A stretch of DNA of 64,000 bases from Pseudeuparius sepicola (GCA_963920635.1 OY987307.1:19669735-19733734), one strand, 5' to 3'. Positions 35,100 to 48,062 are shown, numbered from the stretch's first letter. The notes: generated by a model not told the origin, from the sequence alone. Translations and numbers: made by a program.

Positions 35100-35564
35100 T
35101 TACCTAATATTATACCGAAAAAATACGAGGAGTGAAGAGTCAAATTATTATTACGTTTGAATATATTATGTAGTAATAGTAGCGCCTAGCGCCATCTTTT
35201 GACGGGAGGCAGACGCAGTTGCAGCCGAACTATTTTGTATTGTAGGGACACTTTGCGTCCCATAACAAGCAGTTCTCAAATTATATGATCGGACAACCGT
35301 GCCCCCATTCCCACAACATTAAGGTATATTAGGTCAGAACAGGTTGGACTACCTGTAAAATCGTCCACACAAAACACACGCCGTAAAAAGGGAACAACAA
35401 ATTACCGCTAACGAAATGATGACAGTCATTACCGTTCCATTGACAAAACACATTTTCCCTGGCGAGCGTACTATTAAAAATCTATTTGGGCTCTTGAACA
35501 CCGTAATTATTCCACCTTTATTTCGGGGCTATAGAGACGAACGCCGCGCCATTTATTTAAACCT
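35100..35564. other. no gene recognised
   Basis: A 99-codon ATG frame (35416-35715, MMTVITVPLTKHIFPGERT) crosses from unique DNA into the duplicated segment. I see no domain in it, and it ends inside a foldback arm. Confidence 0.35.
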
Positions 35565-36030
35565 ACAACGAAAGTATAGGTTGGAGCGAGCAGCTGAGTC
35601 CAGAACGGCTGGGTGGCGGTGGGTGCTGACCCGGTACCCTAAATTGGTGAAGCGATATTTTTGTTGGATATACAGTGCGTTTAACTTTAAGTGGCGACAA
35701 TTCATTATTTTTTAACGGGACGGCATATTTCGAAAACTTTTTTTTTAAATATGGTCCTCCAAAAGCTCTACATCCTGGTAGATGCTATTTTAAAATTCGC
35801 CCTTTCTCTAGCCTACTACGATAACAAATAAGACCCCAAAAATGAAGATAGTATATTAGGAATTTTTTTACGAAAAAAACAAATATCTCTATCGATTTAA
35901 GCACATCTGGATACCCCGAATCCCAAGTTTCAATGTCGTAACTTATACCGAGTGTTCACAATTTAGGTGCAAAAAATGAAAAAAAAATCGAATTTTTGAG
36001 AATGCCCTGTGTAAACGATACTGAGTCCCT
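35565..36030 (+). repeat. direct repeat, source copy (second copy 36681-37143)
   Basis: Nearly identical over about 465 bases to 36681-37143, offset by 1116 bases. It includes agcagctgagtccagaacgg and the left end of the foldback element. Confidence 0.9.
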
Positions 36031-37303
36031 TCCAAATATTAGGATGCCAATGAATTGGGAGTCACCTACTCTATCAATTTGCAGAATATCATCCTTTTAT
36101 CTAATAGTGAAATATCGAAAAAATTATTTGTATTATTTTGTTACTACGTGTGCCACGAAAGTTTAAAAACTAAGTCTATCTTTTTATTCTTGCTTCTAAA
36201 ACTTAATAATGTACCGACCTTTTGTTATTTTTCCTTACTTTTCTGTACTAGTCTGTAAAAAAGTAAAAATTAAATAATTAGGTATTTTTAAAATTTTTAT
36301 TTGAAATTGATTTAAAGTAACACAATGCATATTTCCTGCAAATTAGAAGCAAGAATAAAAAGATAGACTTAGTTTTTAAAATTTCGTGGCACACGTTAGT
36401 AACAAAAGAATCGTACCGATTTTTTCGATATTTCCGTATTTATTATGAACACTCTGTATTAGATAAGCGGATGATATTGTGCAAATTGATAGAGTAGGTG
36501 ACTCCCAATTCATTGGCATCCTAATATTTGGAAGGGACTCAGTATCGTTTACACAGGGCATTCTCAAAAATTCGATTTTTGATGTGCTTAAATCGATAGA
36601 GATATTTGTTTTTTTCGTAAAAAAATTCCTAATATACTATCTTCATTTTTGGGGTCTTATTTGTTATAGTAGTAGGCCTAACAACGAAAGTATAGGTTGG
36701 AGCGAGCAGCTGAGTCCAGAACGGCTGGGTGGCGGTGGGTGCTGACCCGGTACCCTAAATTGGTGAAGCGATATTTTTGTTGGATATACAGTGCGTTTAA
36801 CTTTAAGTGGCGACAATTCATTATTTTTTAACGGGACGGCATATTTCGAAAACTTTTTTTTTAAATATGGTCCTCCAAAAGCTCTACATCCTGGTAGATG
36901 CTATTTTAAAATTCGCCCTTTCTCTAGCCTACTACGATAACAAATAAGACCCCAAAAATGAAGATAGTATATTAGGAATTTTTTTACGAAAAAAACAAAT
37001 ATCTCTATCGATTTAAGCACATCTGGATACCCCGAATCCCAAGTTTCAATGTCGTAACTTATACCGAGTGTTCACAATTTAGGTGCAAAAAATGAAAAAA
37101 TCGAATTTTTGAGAACGCCCTGTGTAAACGATACTGAGTGCCTTAATTTGTTATAGTAGTAGGCTAGGGAAAGGGCGAATTTTAAAATAGCATGTACCAG
37201 GATGTAGAGCTTCTGGAGTACCATATTAAAAAAAAAAGTTTTCGAAAATAGGCTGCCCCGTTAAAAAATAATGAATTGTCGCCACTTAAAGTGAAACACA
37301 CTG
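35673..37303. mobile_element. foldback MITE carrying an internal duplication
   Basis: CAGTGCGTTTAACTTTAAGTG at the left is mirrored at the right end, with TA outside both. The arms pair over most of their length (for example 36,050-36,240 with 36,340-36,540). The right arm is interrupted at 36,677-37,146 by a direct copy of 35,565-36,030, which brings in about 100 bases of flanking non-element DNA. At both junctions the 19-base word atttgttatagtagtaggc is repeated. Confidence 0.85.
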
Positions 37304-37309
37304 TATATC

Positions 37310-37900
37310 AACTGTTATACTCAACTGACTATAGATAACGCCAACATACGAGTCGACATTGTAGCAAACTGTACCATTTCAGAATAAAACTCTTAAGAGG
37401 TCTCCGGAGTAGAGCCATTGCAAATCTCAAACTTTTTGTCGGTGGCGATTTTCCATAATCGAGTTTGCGAAGAAACGGTATTTCTACTGGTCTTCGAAAA
37501 ACCCTCGGAAAAACCCAAACGTTTTTGAAAAATAGTACACCAAAATTATTTTGGAAGGAAATCTACTGAAAAAAATTATTGAACGTAGGCTATGAAATTG
37601 GAACTAATAACTTAGAATTCACGTTTTGCAACTTTTTTGAAGAATACAATGCTTTCTTTGCTTTTGTAAGGGGAGGAGGTTGAAATCTCATTTGTTTTAT
37701 TAACTTTTTATTACTTGAATTTAATTTGATGTACACTTTTTTATATATTTTTTAATTTAACCTTTTTCAGTAAAGTTTAATCTTTCTTTGTTTTTTCGAA
37801 AACAGTTTGGTTTCTCGAATTCCAACAAGAGGATGTACCTTTACCTTGGTACCTTTTCTTCGCAAACATATTTTATGAATCTATTTAATATTTAATATTA
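37310..37900. other. no gene recognised
   Basis: AT-rich, low-information DNA between the foldback element and Penelope copy B. Confidence 0.4.
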
Positions 37901-38960
37901 AATTGGGGTTTTAGGCACTAAACTGATTAAAAGACAACTTTTTAAAGTTGCCTGGAAAAGTCATAAATTCTTAACAGTAAATAAACGAAATTTTGAACGC
38001 TTAACTAAAAAAATAACTTCTACAAACTTGTGACCTAAGCTTTCGGAGAATAAATAATCTTCCTCCTTTCTCAAAGATCATGTCACGTCCAACTGGCAGA
38101 TTAATAAATGTCAAATTAAAATCCCATGACAACAGAAATAATATCCTAGCCACCTGTCTGATATTGTACCCTGTGTTATATCCAATGATATATACTAACT
38201 TCTCTTTGAATGATTGGTAATAATATTTTTATTTTAATTTTTCGTCTATTTCCTACTTATGCCTTGAGTTTTGGTTTGGACCTATCCCACAAAATCCTAT
38301 GATTGTTACTAAAAGAGTGTTCACACTTTTTTTATTTCGAAATTTCATTTTGGCTGGTACAATTTCTATGCATGTTCTTTTAAACGAACATTAAAGTCGC
38401 TTGCAAGTCTCCCCAACATAGAACTTTTCACATTCACAAGGAATTTTATAAATGCAATTTTTTAAACTTTTATACCTCATTAAATGGTTTCGTTTTAACT
38501 AGCATCGACCTTAACGTATTTTTGGATTTAAATTCTGTTCTGACATTAAAAAGATTGCGTTTTAGTTTACCTGATAGTCCAGGAATAAAAGGAGTAATTA
38601 AATTTACTGGTCGCTCCACAAAATTTAGTTCTGTAATTCTATTAGTATTGCTATTTTTTTGGAAGTCCTGAAAAACTTGCTCAACAAATTCAATTCTTCT
38701 CAAGAATATGTTTTATATTTTTAATTTACTCCTAAAATTTTGTGTTATTAGAACAAATCGTTTTAGCCCTATCATACAAACTTTTAATTAGGTACTCAGT
38801 TTTAACACTAATATGAAGATTGAAGTTAAAATGGAGATATCTATTAGAAACAAAGAACGTAAGATTGTGAGTGTAGATGTAAAAACAAGAAAAAGTGATA
38901 ATGGGCATAGGACTCAAAGTTAGAAAACAAAAAAAAAAAAGACTAGTAACCGCATACACG
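37900..38960 (-). pseudogene. Penelope-like element, C-terminal RT to GIY-YIG
   Basis: On the minus strand, 38,870-38,735 reads NRYLHFNFNLHISVKTEYL then IKSLYDRAKTICS. Next comes ILRRIEFVEQVFQDF, then PFIPGLSGKLKRNLFN and NTLRSMLVKTKPFNEV, the linker between reverse transcriptase and endonuclease in Penelope-like proteins. Frameshifted GIY-YIG remnants follow around 38,430-38,240. The 3' tail (37,905-38,225) matches 25,125-25,440 of copy A closely. Stops and shifts throughout show it is dead. It is 5'-truncated within the reverse transcriptase, as is typical of these retroelements. Confidence 0.85.
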
Positions 38961-40290
38961 TGTTTCGTATCTATTAGTATGGTGGAGAAAAACCCAATTA
39001 AAAATTAAATGGATCTGTTTACGCCACAAATAAATTTCCGAAAATATATTTTATGAATCTGAAAATTGAAAATCGGTAAAGCAATAAAAAAATTATACAA
39101 TGATATATGACTTCACCAGCTATAGGCTTTAGGGGTCTATAAATTGAAGAAATTTTATATATTATGAAGTTGTTGCTTTTTTTATGAGATCTATCAATTT
39201 TTCAGCCATGGTTCCGGGACGTTCTCTGTAAGAATTTAACTATTAGGGCTTGTTTTATAAGTTTCAGGTCATTTTTCATTTGGGAATTTAGCATCCCCCC
39301 ATATGTGTTGTGGACTACTTGGACAGGGTTGTTGGATTAATCTCCTGATGTTCAATTGACTCAAGCACATCTACCTGATAATGTGAGTATTGTTTCTATA
39401 AGGAGAAACCAATCTAATTGCTATGGTGCCATCTCGTTTCGATATTTACAATCGGTTAACAACTTTGACTGACTTAACTTGACAACTCCAGTCTTTATCA
39501 AAATTACCGTCTTATTCTTTTCACATTTCCAAGTATTAGGTCTACACACTTGAACATATTATTCATCCAAAATACTCTCCAACCTTCTGACATATTCTTC
39601 TATAATATTGGTCACATACCACATTGCATGCATTATAATCCCCAGTGAAAAATTCCGAAACCAATTCCAAGTTTAGATCTTATACAAGGGATAGCAGTCG
39701 GAGTAGCCGAGGGGTCAATCACAATAAATACAGACTGATAAAATCGTATTATGACCAATCTAACTGCACCATGACAAATGTATCTAACTATTGATACGCC
39801 AAATTCTATGGTTTCGATATATCCGCACCAATGTTTTGGAAATTGGAGATATTACACTATTCAGTCCAATAGTACCTACGTATGTTCAGCTTCATATCCA
39901 TCGAGTGTGGTGGTTTGAAAAAGGCTTCCACAAGATTCCATAACACAATAATTATTCCGGATTTAGAGATATTTTTGTTTGCGAGCGTCGAAATTTTGGA
40001 AAATAATTTATGACAATTAACACGTTAATGAAGTTTAAAGTTAATTCATCTGTGTCTTTTAATAACAATTCTCATCCTCACAGCACTCCAAACTTATCAA
40101 GAGTACTCCAGAAGCAACCAAATGCTTATGCGTGGTGTAGATGGTTTCATCTATATTATCATCTGAGGTTAGGGCCAGATTTTCCTGATATAACTAGGAT
40201 AGCATTCACTGAAGTAGTACGGAAACCATAGAAAACTGTAGAAATCCCAGTGAGTGTGGGACAATAATTATTAGTAAATCTACATTTGCC
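38961..40290. other. no gene recognised
   Basis: AT-rich; a 73-codon frame at 40010-40231 has no domain. No element ends are found. Confidence 0.4.
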
Positions 40291-41400
40291 CAGCGCTCTT
40301 GGCCATCAGCGATGTTTTTATATGTGTATAATATCAGCTATCGCCCCGATCGGAGGCATCATCCTGTTTTATTTTTAATTAGTTTTCCGTCTGTGCAGTC
40401 ATCCAGGCGGATTTTATTTTGGTGTCGAGTGTCCATCTCACAGATCACATACAGCAATGGTGGAGTTCATTCAACGGCTGATAGACCATGATCAATGTAT
40501 CCAAAATATTTCTCTGGCATCTCAAGAGCATGGTGGGACGAAACCTAAAGACAGAGGGGGATGAAGCGTTTCTACGATGGTAGAACTTATTACACAGACA
40601 ATTTTCTGTTCAGAAATGAATATCATGCTGGGAAGACTTAAAGTTACAAAATTGTATAGAACTAAAAGTCGGGTAGGTACATGGAATAGTCATTGTTGAG
40701 ACTCATGAGGGTGGTATTAGGAGGTCTCAGTAGTAGAGGAATGAGGAATACCAAGCAACTGGACAAACAAGAAAGTTACAATTTAGAATTTGCAGCTAAT
40801 TGTTTAGATATCGTTGATGTTTTCTTGATTGGAGACTTTCGCAGACTGAATGCGATGCTTCTTTGCTTCTTCCGTTACATCAACGGAACCGTTTTAGCCC
40901 AGCTTTCGTCCACGATTACAAGGAACGTCCTCAGTGCACGACGATGTGATTGAGACAGACTCAATCAAAGAAACGTCGTTGATGTTGGTGCGGGCAAAGT
41001 TTCACCCACCAGCATCCTACATGTATCGTGCATTACAGCAATCACAATATCCCCTGCGACCCTCCCAGGGCCCGGACAATACGGACCTTCGACAATGCGG
41101 GGGGTGGAGGACACGCGTTGCCAGGGGTCGCGATTTTCTGGTGGCTTTATGGAGGCTGACCATGGAAAATTCGCTAATATTGGGAAATAAATCAAATCTT
41201 ATCATTCCCGGCGCAAGAATATGCGCCCGTGGGGCAATAACTGGGGGATTTAATGAATTGGCGTGGTGGTGGTGTGTCGAGTGCCATGAACGCGACTATT
41301 TTTTATCGGGACTAATGAATAAAATGCATTATTCATATTTGTGTGGATGGTGGATGAATGGGAGAGTGGGTTTTTATTTTGGAATAAAAGCATTATAAAA
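40290..41400. promoter_or_regulatory. GC-mixed island 7, candidate conserved non-coding DNA
   Basis: Apparently single-copy, with mixed GC-rich blocks (cccagggcccggacaatacg, gcatcctacatgtatcgtgc) and homeodomain-like words (tttttaattagttttcc; gggaaataaatcaaatc; gaataaaatgcattattc). A short stem, GATTGAG/CTCAATC, is at 40,947-40,965. A 154-codon plus frame (40934-41398) begins at GTG and has no domain. A 36-codon ATG frame starts near 40,457 (MVEFIQRLIDHDQ). Neither is convincing as a gene. Confidence 0.4.
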
Positions 41401-42459
41401 GTTGAAGTGTAGGTGAACAAGCTATAAGGAATAAATTTAGCAACTCCATATTTCGACGACAATGAAAAGCCGCGACCGCATGATTTCAACTCTCATAAGA
41501 TTATAGAATATCTACGATGTTTTACATAATGTAGGGGGTACATTTCTTTACTACTTAAAACGAGTAGGTTAGATTAGGTTAATATGGCCCCTGTGATTAT
41601 AATTAAATAAGTTGAGGTAATTTTTTAGCAAATCTACTCTCATAAGCAAAGGGAGCAACAATAAAAAAAGGGGTTGCCTCCTCCTCAGCAGTTCCTTCGC
41701 AGTGGCAGCCACCAGAACTATTAAATTTGTGAAAAAATAACAAGAGCGAGAAAAGTTTCTAAATTAATTGGGCTACAAAATGCCAATTTTTGTTTTTAAA
41801 TGAACTAGCTTACAAAAGCGTTCTGTAGAAAAGACGAATGGGTGTTTCGGGTTTCTATCCCTAGGACGCATAGGGTGCAAAATGTAATTTTACCGTAAAA
41901 TGTCTTCCAACTTGCTGGCAAGGTGTCCCAAAATTCAAGTATGTAGATTCAACCGTTTTTGAGAAAAAAATATCAAAACGAAAATGTTTGTCCCTCTTAA
42001 GGAAGGAATAACTTTGCAGGAAGACTTAAATCGAAAAAAGTTACATGGAAGACACTTATTCTCTTAAATAGGTCTTCTGTATTGATGTTTTGTGACAAAT
42101 TGCTGAAGTACCTATAGCCCTGCTTTTGCAAACATGAATTTATGAATTAAATTAAATTGAATTAGAAATTTTAATAATCTTAAGTTCAAGTACTGAAATC
42201 TCATGACACAGTTTACGCTACCCGAGGGTTTTTAACCTAAGGATGATTTAGTTTCTGTAAGTCAATCATAAATTAAAATAATTGAACATTGAACTTATAT
42301 TTAACTTTAAAAATTTGAATGTCAGAATTTAGATATTTTCTCGGTTATTTTAGACAGTCCCACACATGTGCAAATTTGTTTTTTTTAGCCCGTTTGGCTT
42401 TGTTTTTTCGTTTTTCAATCATCTCCCCCATCAGCTGCAAAATAGAGCATAGGTAATGT
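41400..42459. other. no gene recognised
   Basis: AT-rich, low-information DNA. Confidence 0.4.
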
Positions 42460-42885
42460 ACAGGGTGTTTCAAACTCGCCGGACAGTGCCTGTAAATTTG
42501 CGAATAAAGAAAAATAACAAAAATCTGAAATGGGAAACTTAAATTGCATCAACTAAGGTCCATTTATTATAAAAAATGTTTTTTTGGCAGTTAGGTAAAT
42601 AAGAGTAATTACATCATCAACATTTTTTTCCAGAAAGTGATTAATATTTTTTGACGGTTGTTGTACTTAATTCTTCCTGAGTATTTTTTGTTAATAAAAT
42701 TTTTCTCTATCTATTACCGTTTAAAAGATATACCTAGGCTAAAATATACTTCAAAAATTTTAATTAAAAAAAAACAAGTTAGCCATGACACAAAGGCATT
42801 TCACGATTTTGTTTATACCTAGCTGTCAGTGTAGTCATATTGTTGATTATAATTATTATCACTGTATTTAGTTCTGCTTCTAAAA

Positions 42886-43690
42886 ATGGCCAATCACGAT
42901 GAAAAGGTAGATATGTTATTAATATATTATGGTGCAGCCGAAAAAAATAGTATACGGGCTGTTTAAATATATAGAGAAAGATATCCGGATCGTCCTGTTC
43001 CCAATCGTCATACGTTTGCTCGATTTAAAAGAAATTTAGAGCTAATAATGATGATTTCTCTATTCGAAAAGGTAAAAAATAAGAAATCGAATAAACAATG
43101 ACAACACTGTCGCACAAGTTTTACAATACTTTAATACAAATCCACGCAGTTCTATTAGAGACACATGTCGGATTCTCGATATGAAAGTTAGCTCAGTTCA
43201 GAGAATTTTAAAAGCGAATGGCTACACGATCATAAATTACATATAGTTTGGAGCGTCTGAATCCTGGGCATGTGGAAAGAAGGCTAAATTTTCTTTGGCA
43301 GATGATAGCCGATGCTGAAGTTCTTGATAACAGAGTATTCCAGCATATTCTTTGGACCGACGAAAGCCACTTTGTTAGCAATGGAAAACACAATAAAAAA
43401 ATTCCCACTTTTGTGCTACAGAAAATCCACATTTTATCAACGAAGTAGAAAATCAGGGCCACTTTGGAATAAATGTGTGGTGTGGAATTATATAATCTTT
43501 TATAATGGAATATTAGATAATGCTAGATAAGTGATTTTTCTTCAAGAAGAACTGCCGGAGTAGTTGGAAAATTTACCTCTGCAGTTGAGGAGACAAATTT
43601 GGTTTCAACATGATGGTGCTCCTCCACACAAAGCTAGTATAGTTAAAGAATTTTTGAACAATGGACAAGTATACTTAGGAATGAAAAATA
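42886..43690 (+). pseudogene. mariner-like transposase relic, N-terminal two thirds
   Basis: From ATG 42886 the frame reads MANHDEKVDMLLIYYG, then a stop, then IYRERYPDRPVPNRHTF, a DUF4817-type helix-turn-helix typical of insect mariner-related transposases. A later frame (43,248 on) reads RRLNFLWQMIADAEVL and ILWTDESHF, with the first catalytic D. Near 43,600 comes QLRRQIWFQHDGAPPHKAS, with the second. Several stops and shifts are present. The reading is lost at about 43,680, where the insert begins. Confidence 0.85.
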
Positions 43691-46600
43691 ATTTTTTGCC
43701 TTGGAATTTGTAAAACATGTCTAGATAATCACGAAACCCAACCAACAGATTTTTTTTCCCATTAGTTTGCTCAAAAATTGAAAAAAACGGTCGCAAAAGT
43801 AGGGAATGTGACGTCACGATCCCTAATTTCAATAAGTACCTGCTATTTTCTTAGTACTTATTTCGTATTTTTTTATATAACCAAGCATTCCCAGGCAAAT
43901 TATTAGATTCAGTTTGTATGCGCCTGATGAGAAATAATCAAATTTCGTAGCATTTCAATGAAATATTTGGATTTTACTGATCCCATTCTGAACTTATTAG
44001 ATGCCCCCTATAAAATATGACAGATGACATATTACTCAATGCTTTAAAGAAAATCGTCGGCAACGCCGCACTTTGCATATAACCTCACTTTCGCCGGCGG
44101 AACGCGGAAACCAAGGTTAATAACCTTAGTGAAAACTAAATAAATTCTATTCTCAGTTTTAAAAGAATCTTGCTGTGAATACTTTATTTTTTCGGTTTAT
44201 AATGAAGACAAGATTTGTTAAATCTTGTCCTGATAACTTGCCTTGCATAGATTTTGATATGGTGTGTCAATTTTATCAATAAAAACGGGGAGCAAAACAT
44301 GGAGAAATGAAGAGGTATGTTTGTTATTTGATTTGTATATTGTTTTAATATTGCTTAATGATGATGATATAGCTTAAATTCTGGTTTTAGGTAGACTAGA
44401 GAATAAATAACAATGTTATTGGAGACACGCAGAGGAAAGAACATAGCAATGAATGCATAATGCCCGGTTAAGGCAAAAATTACCCCCGAGCACAAAATTA
44501 ATAGGAAAAATGTTAATGACACTGTGGTTAAAAATGAAGAAATTCAACTGAATAGTTGTGGAAGTAGGTATATTATGTTGTAATTACCCAACATAAGCAG
44601 ATTAGTCCTAAATTATGCACATACCACGATGTACGAGGATCATACATCGTGGCACATACGTAGATACAGCTTTTTGTGCTTCTAGTTTAGTTGCTAGTAC
44701 AGTAAAGAAATACTTATTGTGTATATACCTATAGTTAAGATATGGGGGAGGGGGCATGGGGGTGTCGCACACCCCAATGTTGAAATTGATTATCAAAACA
44801 AGAAATCATGCGTTTGTAAAAACGATCGTTGATATCTACATGTGAGAACCATGATTAAGAACTAATTTAAATAATCTAGTGCAAGTTCGACAGCAGAGTT
44901 TCATTCGATATCAAGTGCTTGACCGTCAATGACTAGTTTTTGCGGGTATTTTTTTCTTGTATGATCTAATGAAGTATTTAAGTACTTAAGTCCGTAGTAG
45001 TACACTTTGTCGCATCCATTTTGATGCGGAAAGTTGTACTTTTCTGCACTAGTGACATTAACTTTGTCAACTAATAATAGAACTAAGTACGCTTGTAAAA
45101 TTTTTTCAGGTAGGTACATATTAATGGAAAACTTATTTTAGATGAATGCAAGCAAGGTATTGCTTTTCTTTGCTGACTTCCTGGAAATAGCGAAGAATCA
45201 TGGACAACATCAGTAGATTGTTATATTGGAAAGTGCAATAAAAAAATATGAAAGTCTACCTTACAGGATAGTTGACAAAGACATACCGACATACCTCAAT
45301 AATTATTATACGTTAGAGTAGTATGAAGGAAGATTTTTGGCAAAAATCAAAACGTATTAGAAGGAGGGATTGTCTGACATGTTAAAAAACGAAAAATGCC
45401 CTGTATCTCCGAAACGAATCGAGATTTTGAGATTCAACTGCTTTCCATTGCCCTCAAAAATCGAGCACAGTACACCTACCTACTCTTTGTCCATCTCTTC
45501 GCAGAATAGAAGAAACCCCCCCAAAAAAAACATCCAGTTTGTTACACTCTGTGCATGCGACATGAAAACTGTATTATTTGATTTTGGAATATTTTCACTA
45601 AATTTAATAGATAACTTATTTGAGGTTTTGCCATAGAATGCAAAATAATGTTTTTTTTCTTGCAAATTAAAGAAATCTTAATTTTTTTGTGGCTGCTGCA
45701 TTATATTTTTTTATTTTTAACTTCTATTAACCACAATCACAAAATATGCTTATGAAAATTTATTTTCCAGAATGAATATAGGTATAATATGTATAGTGAA
45801 AAAATTCTAAAGAATTATGTCATTTTTTATGAGGATGCTTCGGCAATCAGAATATAATTTACCTAAATGGGTCTAAAATAGTTCAAGCTATGACAATAAA
45901 GTTTTTCGACTGAAAACTTGGCTTTATTGCGTTTTACATGTTATATTTCTAACATCACCAAGAACTGGCACCTTCTCCAATATTCTAGCGTTACATTTTT
46001 GAACCGATGCAGGTCTAACTACTTCTTGTAAGTAAGGGCTCATGAAATTAAAGTAATAAATTTTTTATATTCGGACCAGGTAAGTGCTTGAGGTCTATAG
46101 GATTAACTTTTCTCAGTGTAGTTTATAACCAATCAATGCTGTTGATTAACACTAGCACAGAATAAATAGGTGAAACTATTTATTCTGTGACACTAGGTAT
46201 TGAGGCTAAAATATCATCAGTTTCTTCAAACAACTAGCAGTCGGTGGAATATACTTGATAACAAGTAAAAAATCGTTTGGCAGAGCCACTAATCTAAAAT
46301 CGTCAGCTAAAATGTTACACCTGGTTGGTTCTTTATTGTCTTTAATATATCAGCAAGTCTAGATATCTAATTTATGCAAGTTCAGTTAGGTACTTACGAA
46401 TTGTGTCGTTTTATAGATAAAATCGACTTGTTTCCAATAAAAAAAAGTTTTGTAAACCAACCAGCATAACGTCCGAATCATCAATACCAATACCTAGTGT
46501 TCCCAGCATTTTCCTCAGCAAAATAGAATGGTCCATTTCCGTCATGGATTATTAGAATGAATGGTGAAAATAGTTCAAATCATAAAAAATAAAAGCTTGT

Positions 46601-46900
46601 AAAACACGCGGGGCCGCGGGATCCGAGATCCGATATTCCGATTTGTGACGCCACAAAATAGGTTATGTTTATGTTTTCGCAGGCTGACAGCTTGGCATTG
46701 AGGTGCGGCGTTGCCAAACCTGGTGCCATGGCGGTAAATTTAGGGAAACATAAAATCCAACAGGTAGTTACGTATATTGAACTTTAAAAATTAATTGCGG
46801 CAAAACGGGGGCGAAAAAAAAAATAAAAAAAAAACAGCAAGTATATCTCACCCAATACTATCCGATGAGCAAATAAAAAAAAAGTGGTGTATTAGTCCAT
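43690..46900. other. insert inside the mariner transposase, unidentified
   Basis: About 3.2 kb of AT-rich DNA with no recognisable gene. ggcaacgccgcac near 44,060 is mirrored near 46,705 (gtgcggcgttgcc), and tgacgtcac near 43,810 is loosely mirrored by tgacgccaca near 46,648, so the insert may itself be an inverted-repeat element. A perfect 10-bp stem is at 44624-44652. Confidence 0.45.
44624..44652. repeat. 10-bp perfect stem hairpin
   Basis: CCACGATGTA pairs with TACATCGTGG around a 9-base loop. A second GC stem, ggggtgt/acacccc, lies at about 44,760. Confidence 0.6.
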
Positions 46901-46914
46901 TCCTATGGAGAAAG

Positions 46915-47100
46915 GTGGATCCGAGGGTGGATCGGTTTAAATGGGCCAATACGGTGGCCACCGAAATCTCCAGACTTGACCCCTTTAGATTTTTTTTTGT
47001 GAGGAACACGTAAAAACGAGGTTCACAAAACTCCATCGGCAAATGTTGAACATTTAAAAGAAAAAATTCAGATCGCGCGTCAAAATATTTTTATCTGGTG
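46915..47100 (+). pseudogene. mariner-like transposase relic, C-terminal part
   Basis: Reads RWIGLNGPIRWPPKSPDL and TPLDFFL, the last catalytic motif of the transposase begun at 42,886. It continues with VHKTPSANVEHLKEKIQIA in a shifted frame, the usual C-terminal helix region. The right terminal arm of the element follows. Confidence 0.85.
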
Positions 47101-47649
47101 ATATGTTAGCAGCGTCCAGAGATATACTAATTCTCTAGACTTTGATGTTAGGGAATACTACCCAAAGAGATGTTCCTTGTAGACTAGAGTTATGTTTGGC
47201 TTTAAATGGCGGCCACATTGAAAATTTGTTATAAATTTTACAAATTATATAATTGTTTATTTCATCTAACTTGTTTTTTTATTTGTTTTTTGGAAATATG
47301 ACAGTTATAATGCCAGCTATAAACAATATCGTTTTATTTTTCTAATTAAAATTTTTGAAGAATTTTAGCCTATATCTTTTAAACGGTAATAGATAGAGAA
47401 AAATTTTATTAACAAAAAATACTCAGGAAGAGGTAGGAATAACAACCGTCAAAAATAGCAATCACTTTCTGGGAAAAAATGTTGATGACGTCATTAGATA
47501 CTCTTATTTACCTAACTGCCAAAAAAATATTTTTTTTATAATAAATGGACCTTAGTTGGTGCCATTTAAGTTCCCCACTTCAGATTTTTGTAATTTTTCT
47601 TTATTCGCAAATTTACAGGCACTGTCCATCGAGTTTAAAACACCCTATA

Positions 47650-47980
47650 CATGCAGGTACCTTATGAGTTTAAAAATCTCTGTTAAATTTGACCTTAAAT
47701 TAATTAAGCTGCAAAATAGAGCAAAAAGACACCTGTTCTTAGGTTCTGTAACCATATAAAATAGGAGATATAAACTTTTCGATATTTACATGAATCTAGT
47801 CGTTATCCGATTTTTAAACTTAAAGTGCCTTTCCCTAATATTAAAATCTTAGTACGTTCTACATATAGGTACATATATAATATAAATAACATACCTATGT
47901 TCACAACGAACGATGATATTGCGCTGACCTCGGTTTTCCGAATCGATACTATGCCTGCCTACAAGCGGGCAAAGTTTCAA
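47650..47980. other. no gene recognised
   Basis: AT-rich DNA between the mariner element and the tRNA-like sequence. Confidence 0.4.
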
Positions 47981-47983
47981 CAT

Positions 47984-48062
47984 GGCTCGTTAGCTCAGTT
48001 GGTTAGAGCGCCGTTCCTTCAATGAAATCTCGGAGGTCGTAGGTTCAAATCCTGCACGAGCC
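47984..48062 (+). tRNA. tRNA-like gene or pseudogene
   Basis: The acceptor stem GGCTCGT/ACGAGCC is a perfect 7 bp, the D arm GCTC...GAGC is intact, the A box is TAGCTCAGTTGG and the B box GGTTCAAATCC, and a T run follows nearby. The segment between the D and T arms is about six bases longer than normal, and only CCG/CGG can pair in the anticodon arm, so I cannot assign an anticodon. It may be a damaged tRNA gene or a SINE head; the T arm matches the relic at 8547. Confidence 0.5.

Larger units (their letters stand above)
42461..47647 (+). mobile_element. mariner-like element, split by a 3.2-kb insert
   Basis: CAGGGTGTTTCAAACTCG at the left is mirrored at the right (ctcgagtttaaaacacccta type), with TA outside. 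The terminal arms of about 270 bases pair well (tcctgagtattttttgttaa left, ttaacaaaaaatactcagga right). The transposase relic starts at 42,886 and resumes at about 46,915. The DNA between (about 43,690-46,900) is unrelated and holds no identifiable gene. Confidence 0.85.

Noticed and set aside
36055..36745. Open frames in the centre of the 35.7-37.3 kb element
   Set aside because: They lie in foldback arms and appear on both strands as mirror images, so they are products of the palindrome.
40934..41398. 154-codon frame as a real gene
   Set aside because: It starts at GTG, has no domain, and is overlapped by frames on the other strand; island composition explains its openness.
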